Positions 1 to 6,653 of a stretch of DNA of 8,323 nt are shown one piece after another. The stretch lies in the NCBI GenBank assembly GCA_029934875.1, contig JAOZLK010000163.1, forward strand, positions 1 through 8,323. The letters run 5' to 3'. Position numbers and translations under genes: made by a program. The DNA comes from Bacteroidales bacterium. GTDB lineage: Bacteria > Bacteroidota > Bacteroidia > Bacteroidales > GCA-2748055. The first letter of the stretch is position 1; each line of letters starts with the position of its first letter. The notes below the pieces were generated by a model, which ran no database searches, was not told the origin of the DNA, and worked only from the letters and a program-made list of their open reading frames with translations.

Positions 1-1
1 T

Positions 2-1198
2 TCAATGAATCTGCCACGTCAAGGGCTTTCCTCCACACCCGTAGATAGTTTTCCCCAGTATCTTTTCGATATCTTTTTTTGAATATCCCCTGTTGAGTAA
101 TTCAGCAACAATAACAGGATAAGCCGAAACGTCCGACACTTTTTCAGGCATTGTAGGGCCAACCCCATCGAAATCAGAACCCAATCCAACATGATTAATA
201 CCAGCAAGCTCAACCACATGGTCAATATGATCAACAATGTGTTCTGCCTTGGCAATAATTTTATTATTCTGCCAAAATTCTTGAATGAATTGCATTCCTT
301 CCTCTGATTGGTAGCTTACTCCGGTTGAGTCAAAATAATGGATGAGATAATTTATATTCTTGGAGCAGGTAGAATCGAGGAACATTGAACCAAAGGCGAC
401 CATCACTACTCCCTCTTTCTTAGCTATTTCTTTTATCAATTCGTCCGAGAGATTTCGCTCATAACCTGGAGTAAAATGTCTGCAAGAGGAATGAGTTGCA
501 ATAATAGGAGCTTTTGATTTTTTCAATACTTGAATAACTGTTTTGTCAGATGAATGAGATATATCGATTAGTATCCCCACTCGATTCATTTCATCAACCA
601 CCTTTTCTCCAAAAGGACTGAGTCCCTTCCAGGGACGGTTAGTATCTGCATTGGCATCTCCTATCTGATTGGACCTATTATGACTCAATGTGATATATGT
701 AATACCCAGTTCTTTCAGATAGCTAACATAATTTATATCATTCCCGATAATTGACCCATTTTCAAGGCACAGGGGTATCGATAACAGTCCCTTCTTGAAG
801 TTTCTGCTTATTTCATCCGGAGTGATAGCTTGAGCAAATTTCTCAGGATAGTCTTTAATATATGAATTGACAATGGTGTACAATGAATCAAATGTTTCTC
901 GTCCTTTCTTCAGGTCATATTTGTAATTAACATATAGAACTGAAAGGACTGCATTAAGACCTCCCATCTTGGCTCTTTCATAATCAAATTCTCCCGTGCT
1001 ATTTTTTTTTGATATGTTTCTTGGATTCAACAGGACACTTTCTGGCCAGTCTATATGTGAATCCAGCAAAAGGAGATCCTGGCAAATCTCCCTGGCCAGT
1101 TCCATTCTTTGTTCTTCAGTTAATTCTCTTTTACTGCAAGAAAAAATTAATAAAAGCACTGTAATGAAAATTACTAATTTGGAGATACTTCTCTTCAT
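2..1198 (-). CDS. Membrane dipeptidase (peptidase M19) lipoprotein, probable C-terminal frameshift
   Basis: Zinc dipeptidase of the renal dipeptidase family (M19), which hydrolyses dipeptides, often including ones with a C-terminal D-residue. Residues 1-21 form a lipoprotein signal: basic start (MKRSISK), hydrophobic core, then IFSC with Cys21 as the likely lipidated residue, so it should be anchored in the cell envelope facing the periplasm. Family metal ligands are visible: H48 and D50 (DSHID), E146 (CLENG), H215 (DISHSS) and H236 (ATHSS). R248 (ERNLSD) and D342 (GSDFDG) also match conserved positions. The annotated end (LGKTIYGCGGKPLTWQIH) does not look like the family. One extra base in the GGGGAAAA run at 49-56 would give LGKNYLRVWRKALDVADSL, the normal M19 C-terminus, open to the left edge. 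The stop at 2-4 is therefore probably a frameshift product and the true end lies outside. It is divergent from the hydroxyproline operon and visibly more AT-rich than it. The family assignment is secure; the substrate is unknown. Confidence 0.9.
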   Translation of the reverse strand: MKRSISKLVIFITVLLLIFSCSKRELTEEQRMELAREICQDLLLLDSHIDWPESVLLNPRNISKKNSTGEFDYERAKMGGLNAVLSVLYVNYKYDLKKGRETFDSLYTIVNSYIKDYPEKFAQAITPDEISRNFKKGLLSIPLCLENGSIIGNDINYVSYLKELGITYITLSHNRSNQIGDANADTNRPWKGLSPFGEKVVDEMNRVGILIDISHSSDKTVIQVLKKSKAPIIATHSSCRHFTPGYERNLSDELIKEIAKKEGVVMVAFGSMFLDSTCSKNINYLIHYFDSTGVSYQSEEGMQFIQEFWQNNKIIAKAEHIVDHIDHVVELAGINHVGLGSDFDGVGPTMPEKVSDVSAYPVIVAELLNRGYSKKDIEKILGKTIYGCGGKPLTWQIH

Positions 1199-1346
1199 GG
1201 TTTTTAGTTTATCAAATTCTAGACATCATCTAATATACTGATATTAAGTCTATTTAAAAATCATTACGAACTTTGGCTAATAACAATTCGCCAGATCAAA
1301 TCCAAATCCCTGACAAAAGGTTCGGAAAAAAGTACGGTTGGGGGTA

Positions 1347-1382
1347 CAGAGCCTCTCAGAAATGGGGGGCTTTGTTTTTTTT
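1347..1382 (+). terminator. Intrinsic-terminator-like hairpin in the divergent intergenic region
   Basis: An 11-bp stem (1347-1357 with 1364-1374, allowing three G-T wobble pairs), a 6-nt AGAAAT loop and a run of eight T (1375-1382) form a textbook Rho-independent terminator in the plus direction. On the minus strand no T-run follows. No plus-strand gene lies to its left in the window, because the dipeptidase is on the minus strand. It must therefore end a short untranslated transcript, act as a leader attenuator for the downstream reductase gene, or block stray transcription. The rest of 1199-1429 shows no gene. Confidence 0.6.
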
Positions 1383-1399
1383 AATCTCCGCTGGCTTTG
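1371..1399 (+). promoter_or_regulatory. Possible Bacteroidota -33/-7 promoter for the hydroxyproline operon
   Basis: TTTG at 1371-1374 and TGGCTTTG at 1392-1399 (five of six fixed positions of TAnnTTTG) are 17 nt apart, slightly short of the usual spacing. Transcription would begin near 1406 and give a leader of about 25 nt before the ATG at 1430. The -33 part lies in the right arm of the terminator hairpin, so this promoter would bypass that hairpin. It is a weak match found by eye. Confidence 0.35.
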
Positions 1400-1429
1400 T
1401 GCTAAAATGATATTAACTTCATAACATCA

Positions 1430-2371
1430 ATGATACAGATAGATAGCAATGGCATAGGAAATGCAGCCCCGCTTAGTGCCTGGGTCTCTGCTATGGAGGA
1501 TGCCCTGCGGGATACAGCCAATGGCCTGGTAGAGGTTCCACCCCGGAATCATATAGACAGGGGTCCAAACACTTTGCTCCTGATGCCCTGTTTTGGGGAG
1601 ATATATTTCTCCACCAAGCTTGTCTCGGTCTTTCCTGGTAATTTGCAGATGCAAAAGCCGATGATTTATGGTACAGTGGTCTTGAATGACGGGAAGACCG
1701 GAGAAGCCCTTGCTGTTCTTGATGGTGGTAAGCTAACAGCCATGCGGACCGCTGCTGTCGGCTCCGTGGGGATCAAATACCTGGCCCCCGAAAGTGCCGA
1801 CACTTTGGGAATAATCGGTTTAGGGATTCAGGGCCTTCATCAGGCCTTGTTTGCCTGCGAGATCAGACCCATAAAAGAGTTAAGAATCCTCGATCGTTCC
1901 GTGAAGAGCATGGATCTTTTTTCAAAAAGGTTCAGGACTTACTTTAAAAATATTAAAGTTGTTAAATGCAAAACTGCTGAGGAATTATGCCTCTCCTCCT
2001 CAATCATCATTACCGCCACCGGATCCAATCAGCCGGTTGTTCCGAAAAAGGGCGAATGGTGGCAGGGGAAAACCCTGATCGGAATAGGTTCTTACAAGCC
2101 AGATATGAGGGAGTTTCCCGATGAAGTTCTGCATGATGTCAAGCAGGTTTTTGTGGACACCATGCATGGACTGAAGGAGGCTGGGGATCTGCTGCAGCCC
2201 CTTCAGGGTGGCGTCATTCAGAAGGAGCAGGTGATACCTATCTCTGATCTGATATGTGGAAAGGCTCATATAGAGGAGGGGACAAAGTTTTTCAAATCGG
2301 TGGGTATGGCTGCCTTTGACCTTTATGGGGCTAAGCTGGTCTATGAAAATCTGACACGAATAGAATCTTGA
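1430..2371 (+). CDS. Ornithine cyclodeaminase/mu-crystallin family reductase, likely delta1-pyrroline-2-carboxylate reductase
   Basis: A 313-residue member of the OCD/mu-crystallin family (NAD(P)-dependent). Visible family features: STKLVSVFPGN (Lys63), MRTAAVGSVG (R106-G114) in the substrate-binding part, the Rossmann loop GLGIQG (130-135) with an acidic strand end at LRILDR (D155), SYKPDMREFP (221-230), and the C-terminal FKSVGMAAFDLYGA helix. Length and start fit the family. The next gene begins 4 nt after the stop and encodes a trans-3-hydroxyproline dehydratase-type enzyme. The likely role is therefore reduction of delta1-pyrroline-2-carboxylate to L-proline, the step called LhpI in Azospirillum. 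Sequence alone does not exclude alanine dehydrogenase, ornithine cyclodeaminase or ketimine reductase activity. The family is certain; the specific reaction is inferred from the neighbour. No Shine-Dalgarno sequence precedes the ATG. Confidence 0.85.
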   Translation: MIQIDSNGIGNAAPLSAWVSAMEDALRDTANGLVEVPPRNHIDRGPNTLLLMPCFGEIYFSTKLVSVFPGNLQMQKPMIYGTVVLNDGKTGEALAVLDGGKLTAMRTAAVGSVGIKYLAPESADTLGIIGLGIQGLHQALFACEIRPIKELRILDRSVKSMDLFSKRFRTYFKNIKVVKCKTAEELCLSSSIIITATGSNQPVVPKKGEWWQGKTLIGIGSYKPDMREFPDEVLHDVKQVFVDTMHGLKEAGDLLQPLQGGVIQKEQVIPISDLICGKAHIEEGTKFFKSVGMAAFDLYGAKLVYENLTRIES

Positions 2372-2375
2372 TCTT

Positions 2376-3419
2376 ATGTATCGAAAGCTTAGAAAACTAA
2401 AATGGGGGCCTTCTGCTGAGTGGTTGAAAATTTCAAGCATTGATATGCATACCGGAGGAGAACCTTTAAGGATTCTGGTAGATGGATACCCCGAAATTAA
2501 AGGAAACACCATCCTTGAAAAACGAAAATATTTTCGGGATAAGCTGGATTATATCCGCATGGGAACCATGTGGGAACCTAGAGGGCATGCAGACATGTAT
2601 GGGGCCGTAATTACCGAGCCCTGTTCTGAAGGAGCAGATTTCGGATGCTTTTTTCTTCACAATGAAGGATACAGCACCATGTGTGGACATGCCATCATAG
2701 CTTTAACAAAGTTTGTGCTGGATTCGAGGTTGATCAAAAGGCGGGGAGAGTGGGTTACCCTTCAAATTGATGCCCCTCCCGGACGAATAGTTGCAAGGGC
2801 GAGAAGAGAAGGGGGGGTGGTTAAATATGTGACCTTTACCAATGTGCCTTCATTTGTGCTTCACAAGGACCAGCAGGTGCATGTACCCGGAGTTGGCAGG
2901 GTGAGGTATGATGTAGCTTTTGGGGGAGCGTTTTATGCCATTGTATCTGCTGAAAAACTGGGATTATCACTGGAAGCTTTCGAATATGCGACCCTGGTCG
3001 ATCTTGGAAGGAAGATTAAGCAAAGCGTCATGAATAGCCAGAAGATTGTTCATCCTTTTGAAGAGGAGTTGAGCTTTCTTTACGGAACCATCTTCACGGG
3101 GAAGGCTCATCATCCCAACAGGCACAGTCGAAATGTGTGTATTTTTGCCGACGGAGAGCTGGACCGGTCTGCCACAGGTTCCGGTGTAAGTGCAAGGGCT
3201 GCACTACATCATTCCCGGGGAGAGATGAGAATGGGAGAAAGGGTGGTGATTGAGAGCATCCTGGGTACCGTCATGGAGGTTGAGGTTTCCGGCATAAGCA
3301 CCTTTGGACCCCATAAAGCAATTATTCCAAAGGTGACAGGAACGGCCTCGTTTACTGGAAAAAATCAGTTTTGGTTCGATCCTGAGGACCCCTTGAAAGA
3401 CGGATTCATTTTTCGCTGA
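2376..3419 (+). CDS. Proline racemase family, probable trans-3-hydroxy-L-proline dehydratase
   Basis: A 347-residue protein of the proline racemase/hydroxyproline epimerase fold. The N-terminal DMHTGGEPLRI (23-33) and RGHADMYGA (69-77) are typical. The first catalytic position is Cys103 in STMCGHAIIAL. The second, normally Cys in DRSPCGTG of racemases and 4-hydroxyproline epimerases, is Thr267 here (DRSATGSGVSAR, 263-274). A Cys/Thr pair marks the dehydratase subgroup (LhpH, human L3HYPDH), which removes water from trans-3-hydroxy-L-proline to give delta2-pyrroline-2-carboxylate. That product tautomerises to the delta1 form. The preceding gene, 4 nt upstream, encodes the matching reductase, so the pair should yield L-proline. 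The C-terminus (GTASFTGKNQF, then DPEDPLKDGFIF) is complete. Expected in the cytoplasm. Activity as a racemase is unlikely without the second Cys. Confidence 0.88.
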   Translation: MYRKLRKLKWGPSAEWLKISSIDMHTGGEPLRILVDGYPEIKGNTILEKRKYFRDKLDYIRMGTMWEPRGHADMYGAVITEPCSEGADFGCFFLHNEGYSTMCGHAIIALTKFVLDSRLIKRRGEWVTLQIDAPPGRIVARARREGGVVKYVTFTNVPSFVLHKDQQVHVPGVGRVRYDVAFGGAFYAIVSAEKLGLSLEAFEYATLVDLGRKIKQSVMNSQKIVHPFEEELSFLYGTIFTGKAHHPNRHSRNVCIFADGELDRSATGSGVSARAALHHSRGEMRMGERVVIESILGTVMEVEVSGISTFGPHKAIIPKVTGTASFTGKNQFWFDPEDPLKDGFIFR

Positions 3420-3486
3420 TTTCCCTCCATCTAACTTTTGCCCGCTCAAGCTGTTCAAGAACATGATGTTATTAATCAGTTCATGG

Positions 3487-3516
3487 TTTCATGCATCAAC
3501 ACTCTTCGTAATTTTG
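3487..3516 (+). promoter_or_regulatory. Likely Bacteroidota promoter of the malic enzyme gene
   Basis: TAATTTTG at 3509-3516 is an exact TAnnTTTG -7 element. TTTC at 3487-3490 lies 18 nt upstream as a near-match -33 element. Transcription would start near 3523, leaving a leader of roughly 23 nt before the ATG at 3546. This separates the malic enzyme from the hydroxyproline operon, although no clear terminator follows that operon in 3420-3486. Confidence 0.5.
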
Positions 3517-3545
3517 GATGATTGTATCCATTAAAACCCAGAACC

Positions 3546-5810
3546 ATGCCGAAGATTACGAAAGAAGACGCCCTCAATTATCACAGTAGCGGCCGCCCGG
3601 GAAAAATTGAAGTCATCCCCACCAAAGCTCATTCTACCCAAAGAGATCTTTCTCTTGCATACTCTCCCGGAGTAGCGGATCCCTGTCTGGCGATCCAGGA
3701 CAATGTAGAAGATGCTTTTAAATATACTGCCAAGGGGAATTTGGTAGCTGTTATGTCAAATGGAACGGCTGTCCTTGGTTTGGGTGATATCGGGGCCCTG
3801 GCGGGTAAGCCCGTAATGGAAGGAAAAGGATTATTGTTTAAGATTTTTGCCGATGTTGATGTGTTCGACATTGAGATTGACCGGAAGGATGTGGATCAGT
3901 TTATCGAAGTGGCAAAAGCGATTTCGCCCACATTTGGGGGGATCAACCTTGAAGATATCAAGGCACCAGAATGTTTTGAAATAGAGGAGAGACTGAAGGA
4001 AGAACTCGACATACCGGTATTTCATGATGATCAGCACGGCACGGCAATTATTTCTGCTGCCGGCTTAATCAATGCCCTGGAGTTGGTCAATAAAAAGGTT
4101 GAGAATCTGAAGGTTGTTGTAAACGGAGCCGGGGCATCAGCGATCTCCTGTGCAAAGCTTTATATTGCTTTGGGTGTGAGAAGGGAGAATGTGCTGATGT
4201 GCGACTCAAAGGGAGTCCTGAATAAGGGCCGCACAGGACTGAATAAATATAAGCAGCAGTTTGTTGCAGAGACCGATGCAGAGACCCTGGCAGATGCATT
4301 GAAAGGAGCTGATGTCTTTTTGGGATTATCCGTTGCTGATGTATTAACGGCCGACATGCTCAAATCGATGAAGCCCGATCCCATTGTTTTCGCCATGGCC
4401 AATCCCAATCCTGAAATTGCTTATGAAAAAGCTGTTGCTGCCAGGAAGGATATCATATTTGCCACAGGGAGGTCAGATTACCCCAACCAGATTAATAATG
4501 TTTTAGGATTTCCCTTCATATTCAGGGGGGCATTGGATGTCCGGGCTAAAAGAATCAACGAAGAGATGAAATTAGCAGCTGTTAAAGCCCTGGCTGAACT
4601 CACCAAGGAGGACGTCCCGGAAGTGGTTAATAAGGCCTATAAGGTTGAGAATCTGCATTTCGACAGGAAATATATCATTCCCAAACCCCTTGATCCCAGG
4701 TTAATTTACCGTGTTGCTCCTGCTGTAGCGAAAGCCGCCATGGAGACTGGTGTGGCTCAATCGCCCATTAAAGATTGGGATGCCTATGAAGATTATCTCA
4801 AGGAGCGTATGGGTATCGAGAACAGACTGATAGATGAAGTCAGGATGAAGGCCCAGCAAAAGCCAAAGAAACTGGTGTTCAGTGAGGCGGCATCTTTCAA
4901 GATGCTTAAAGCCATACAGACCGTTGTTCATGAAAACATAGCCATCCCTGTTCTGCTCGGAAACAAGGAGGAGATAAAGGAGATGATAAAGGAACACCAC
5001 CTTGATCTGGAATCGCTTGAGATTATCGATCAGACTGCTCCAAAAGTGAAGGCTCTCAGGAAGAAGTATGCGACTAAACTTTATCGGTCCCGTCAGCGTA
5101 AGGGCATGAGCTACGATGAGGCTCTGAAACAAATGCAACTGCCCAATCAATTTGGGATGATGATGGTTGAAGCAGGAGATGCTGATGCCTTCCTTTCTGG
5201 TTTTTCAAGCAAATATGCTGATGTGATCAGGCCTGCCATACAGATTGCCGGAACCAGCACCAATAAGCATGTTTCAGGAATGTATATTGTACATACCAAA
5301 CGGGGCCCCTACTTCTTTGCTGATACAACCGTTAATATTCAGCCCGATGCACGAACACTGGTCGATACGGCGCTGCTTGTTGCTGAACAGGTGGAGCACT
5401 TCAATATTGATCCCGTGATCGCCATTGTTTCCTATTCTAACTTTGGCGCCATCAAGGGTGCAAGTTCCAATCGGGCCCGGGAGGCTGTTGAAATTCTTCA
5501 TAAAGAGCATCCTGAACTGATGGTAGATGGCGAAATGCAAATGAATTATGCGCTGAATACAGAATTGAGAATGCAGAAGTTCCCTTTTAGTAAACTTGGT
5601 AACAGGCGGGTAAACACCATTGTCTTCCCCAATCTTAGTTCCGGAAATATTGCTTACAAAATGATGCAGGAAATCGGGGGTAGCCAGGTTACCGGTCCCA
5701 TCCTGCTGGGCATCGGAAAACCCATACACATCCTTCAAATGGAGAGTGATGTGAGGGAGATTGTGGATATGGCCGCCTTTGCAGTGGTAGATGCACAATT
5801 CAGGGGTTAG
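3546..5810 (+). CDS. maeB: NADP-dependent malic enzyme with phosphotransacetylase-like domain (MaeB type)
   Basis: Oxidative decarboxylation of malate to pyruvate, producing reduced cofactor (NADP in this class), in the cytoplasm at the TCA-gluconeogenesis junction. The protein is 754 residues, the usual size of the fused MaeB form. The malic domain shows AYSPGVADPC (38-47), AGKPVMEGKG (86-95, with the expected catalytic Lys88), NLEDIKAPECF (134-144, metal ligands E136/D137) and FHDDQHGTA (159-167, D161/D162). The dinucleotide-binding domain shows NGAGASAIS (193-201), FAMANPNPEI and ATGRSDYPNQINN. From about residue 430 the chain is a phosphotransacetylase-like domain ending in AAFAVVDAQF; in E. 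coli MaeB this domain mediates acetyl-CoA regulation. Reading could begin at a TTG at 3522, but ATG 3546 gives the family start MPKITKEDAL, and the likely transcription start falls next to the TTG. Transcribed alone, convergent with the ECF sigma gene. Confidence 0.95.
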   Translation: MPKITKEDALNYHSSGRPGKIEVIPTKAHSTQRDLSLAYSPGVADPCLAIQDNVEDAFKYTAKGNLVAVMSNGTAVLGLGDIGALAGKPVMEGKGLLFKIFADVDVFDIEIDRKDVDQFIEVAKAISPTFGGINLEDIKAPECFEIEERLKEELDIPVFHDDQHGTAIISAAGLINALELVNKKVENLKVVVNGAGASAISCAKLYIALGVRRENVLMCDSKGVLNKGRTGLNKYKQQFVAETDAETLADALKGADVFLGLSVADVLTADMLKSMKPDPIVFAMANPNPEIAYEKAVAARKDIIFATGRSDYPNQINNVLGFPFIFRGALDVRAKRINEEMKLAAVKALAELTKEDVPEVVNKAYKVENLHFDRKYIIPKPLDPRLIYRVAPAVAKAAMETGVAQSPIKDWDAYEDYLKERMGIENRLIDEVRMKAQQKPKKLVFSEAASFKMLKAIQTVVHENIAIPVLLGNKEEIKEMIKEHHLDLESLEIIDQTAPKVKALRKKYATKLYRSRQRKGMSYDEALKQMQLPNQFGMMMVEAGDADAFLSGFSSKYADVIRPAIQIAGTSTNKHVSGMYIVHTKRGPYFFADTTVNIQPDARTLVDTALLVAEQVEHFNIDPVIAIVSYSNFGAIKGASSNRAREAVEILHKEHPELMVDGEMQMNYALNTELRMQKFPFSKLGNRRVNTIVFPNLSSGNIAYKMMQEIGGSQVTGPILLGIGKPIHILQMESDVREIVDMAAFAVVDAQFRG

Positions 5811-5821
5811 AAAAAAAGAGC

Positions 5822-5852
5822 AAAAAAAAAGTGGCATTACGCCACCCTTTTT
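5822..5852. terminator. Bidirectional intrinsic terminator between convergent genes
   Basis: A GTGGC/GCCAC stem (5831-5835 with 5841-5845) and a 5-nt loop are flanked by nine A (5822-5830) on the left and five T (5848-5852) on the right. Read rightward it follows the malic enzyme stop by about 20 nt. Read leftward it follows the sigma-factor stop and ends in nine T. It should end both transcripts. Confidence 0.8.
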
Positions 5853-5887
5853 GCTAACTAACCTAAAACTATTGTTTGCAGAGTATC

Positions 5888-6391
5888 CTAACTGTAATCA
5901 ACCAGGGACTCCATGAGTTTTTTCCTTGTGAAAAAGATCCGGCTTTTAACTGTGCCGATTTTAAGCTCAAGCTCCTCGGCAATCTCCTTGTATTTGAATC
6001 CCTCCGTATGCATAAGAAAGGGCACCTTGAGTTCATCCTGAAGCTTGTTGATGTGCTTATTGATCTCCTTCTGCTGCATGCTGGAATCTGGTTTAACATA
6101 ACTCGATTCCTTTGAGTTATTCAGGTAGTAGAGATCCTGGGTTGTATCAACAATGGTATTTTGCCTTACAGCTTTCCTGTAGTTGTTGATGAAGGTGTTT
6201 TTCATTATGGTATAAGCCCAGGCTTCAAAATTTGTAAATTCAATGAATTTGTCTTTAGAAGAGAGAGCTTTTAAATAGGTTTCCTGCAACAGGTCTTTTG
6301 CTGATTCGCGGTTCGAGGTAAGACTCATGGCAAATCTTTCCAATCTTCCTTCCATGCTTATTAGTTTGTTGTTGAAGTCCATTGTTGTCAT
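5888..6391 (-). CDS. ECF-type RNA polymerase sigma factor, orphan
   Basis: A 167-residue group 4 (ECF) sigma factor that would direct RNA polymerase to a dedicated promoter set. Region 2 covers about residues 14-75: RFAMSLTSNRESAKDLLQETYLKAL, then NFEAWAYTIMKNTFINNYRK. Region 4 covers about 115-160, with the helix-turn-helix at YKEIAEELELKIGTVKSRIFFTRKKL (134-159). The frame stays open to a TTG at 6448, but that lies upstream of the predicted transcription start. ATG 6391 (MTTMDFNNKL) is therefore preferred; ATG 6382 is also possible. No anti-sigma gene (FecR, RsbW-like or zinc anti-sigma) lies next to it: downstream is a terminator, upstream the MerR regulator gene. Its promoter overlaps a copy of the MerR-type operator, so control is probably transcriptional. 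Its targets cannot be seen here; in other bacteria CarH/LitR-linked ECF factors drive carotenoid or photoprotection genes. Confidence 0.93.
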   Translation of the reverse strand: MTTMDFNNKLISMEGRLERFAMSLTSNRESAKDLLQETYLKALSSKDKFIEFTNFEAWAYTIMKNTFINNYRKAVRQNTIVDTTQDLYYLNNSKESSYVKPDSSMQQKEINKHINKLQDELKVPFLMHTEGFKYKEIAEELELKIGTVKSRIFFTRKKLMESLVDYS

Positions 6392-6424
6392 GATATGGTG
6401 CTTTATAAGTTTGTCGTCGTTCAA

Positions 6425-6456
6425 TTGTTTAACAAATATATGTTGCAATTAAACAC
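6425..6456. promoter_or_regulatory. Operator copy O3 (TTGTTTA-N18-TAAACAC) on the ECF sigma promoter
   Basis: TTGTTTA at 6425-6431 and TAAACAC at 6450-6456 are separated by exactly 18 bp, matching 13 of 14 positions of the perfect copy at 7589-7620. Both half-sites fit nnTnnACAn (GTTAAACAA on minus, ATTAAACAC on plus). The 32-bp site covers the -7 element (6433-6440) and the expected transcription start near 6427, where a bound protein would block RNA polymerase. Confidence 0.7.
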
Positions 6457-6463
6457 AAGTCAA
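6433..6463 (-). promoter_or_regulatory. Bacteroidota -33/-7 promoter of the ECF sigma gene
   Basis: On the minus strand, TTG (6463-6461), a 20-nt gap and TATATTTG (6440-6433) give an exact TAnnTTTG element at the standard spacing. This is the best promoter in the window. Transcription should begin near 6427, about 35 nt before ATG 6391. The gene therefore need not depend on read-through from the MerR gene. Confidence 0.7.
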
Positions 6464-6504
6464 GGGATAGAATTGCTGATAAGCCTGTAGAATGGGAGAA
6501 TCCA

Positions 6505-6532
6505 AATAAGGGGGAAGTCCGAAACCCTTATT
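6505..6532. repeat. Inverted repeat between the MerR and sigma genes
   Basis: AATAAGGG (6505-6512) and CCCTTATT (6525-6532) form a perfect 8-bp inverted repeat around a 12-nt loop, which itself holds GGA-AG-TCC. Neither strand has a T-run after it, so it is a poor intrinsic terminator. It could be a weak 3' end for the MerR transcript, a protein site or an RNA fold in read-through transcripts. It lies between two operator copies. Confidence 0.4.
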
Positions 6533-6591
6533 AATAAAAGAGTAAGAGGTGTTTTAATCTATGCTATTATAAATTACGAAATTATCCGATT

Positions 6592-6623
6592 TTGTTGATC
6601 AGTGTCCGGGTATTATTAAACAT
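6592..6623. promoter_or_regulatory. Operator copy O2 (TTGTTGA-N18-TAAACAT) between the MerR and sigma genes
   Basis: TTGTTGA at 6592-6598 and TAAACAT at 6617-6623 keep the exact 18-bp gap and match 12 of 14 positions of the perfect copy. Both half-sites fit nnTnnACAn (GATCAACAA on minus, ATTAAACAT on plus). It lies 167 bp from O3, close to 16 turns of B-DNA. No convincing promoter overlaps it; TATGTTTA (minus strand, 6624-6617) is one base from a -7 element but lacks a -33 partner. Confidence 0.5.
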
Positions 6624-6653
6624 AAACGGATTTAAGCCACTCGGGACAGGAAG

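Noticed and set aside
2000..2512. Long minus-strand open frames opposite the hydroxyproline genes and the malic enzyme (for example 2000-2512, 4701-5150, 5274-5837)
   Set aside because: They lie antisense to well-conserved enzymes, show no recognisable domain and have no promoter or start context of their own.
3420..3486. A terminator after the hydroxyproline dehydratase gene
   Set aside because: Only a 5-bp CATGA/TCATG stem with no T-run; read-through into the malic enzyme gene cannot be excluded, but no terminator can be supported.
5872..5903. TTGTTTG at 5872-5878 as a fourth operator copy downstream of the sigma gene
   Set aside because: The sequence 18 bp later (ATCAACC) does not match TAAACAA, so there is no partner half-site.
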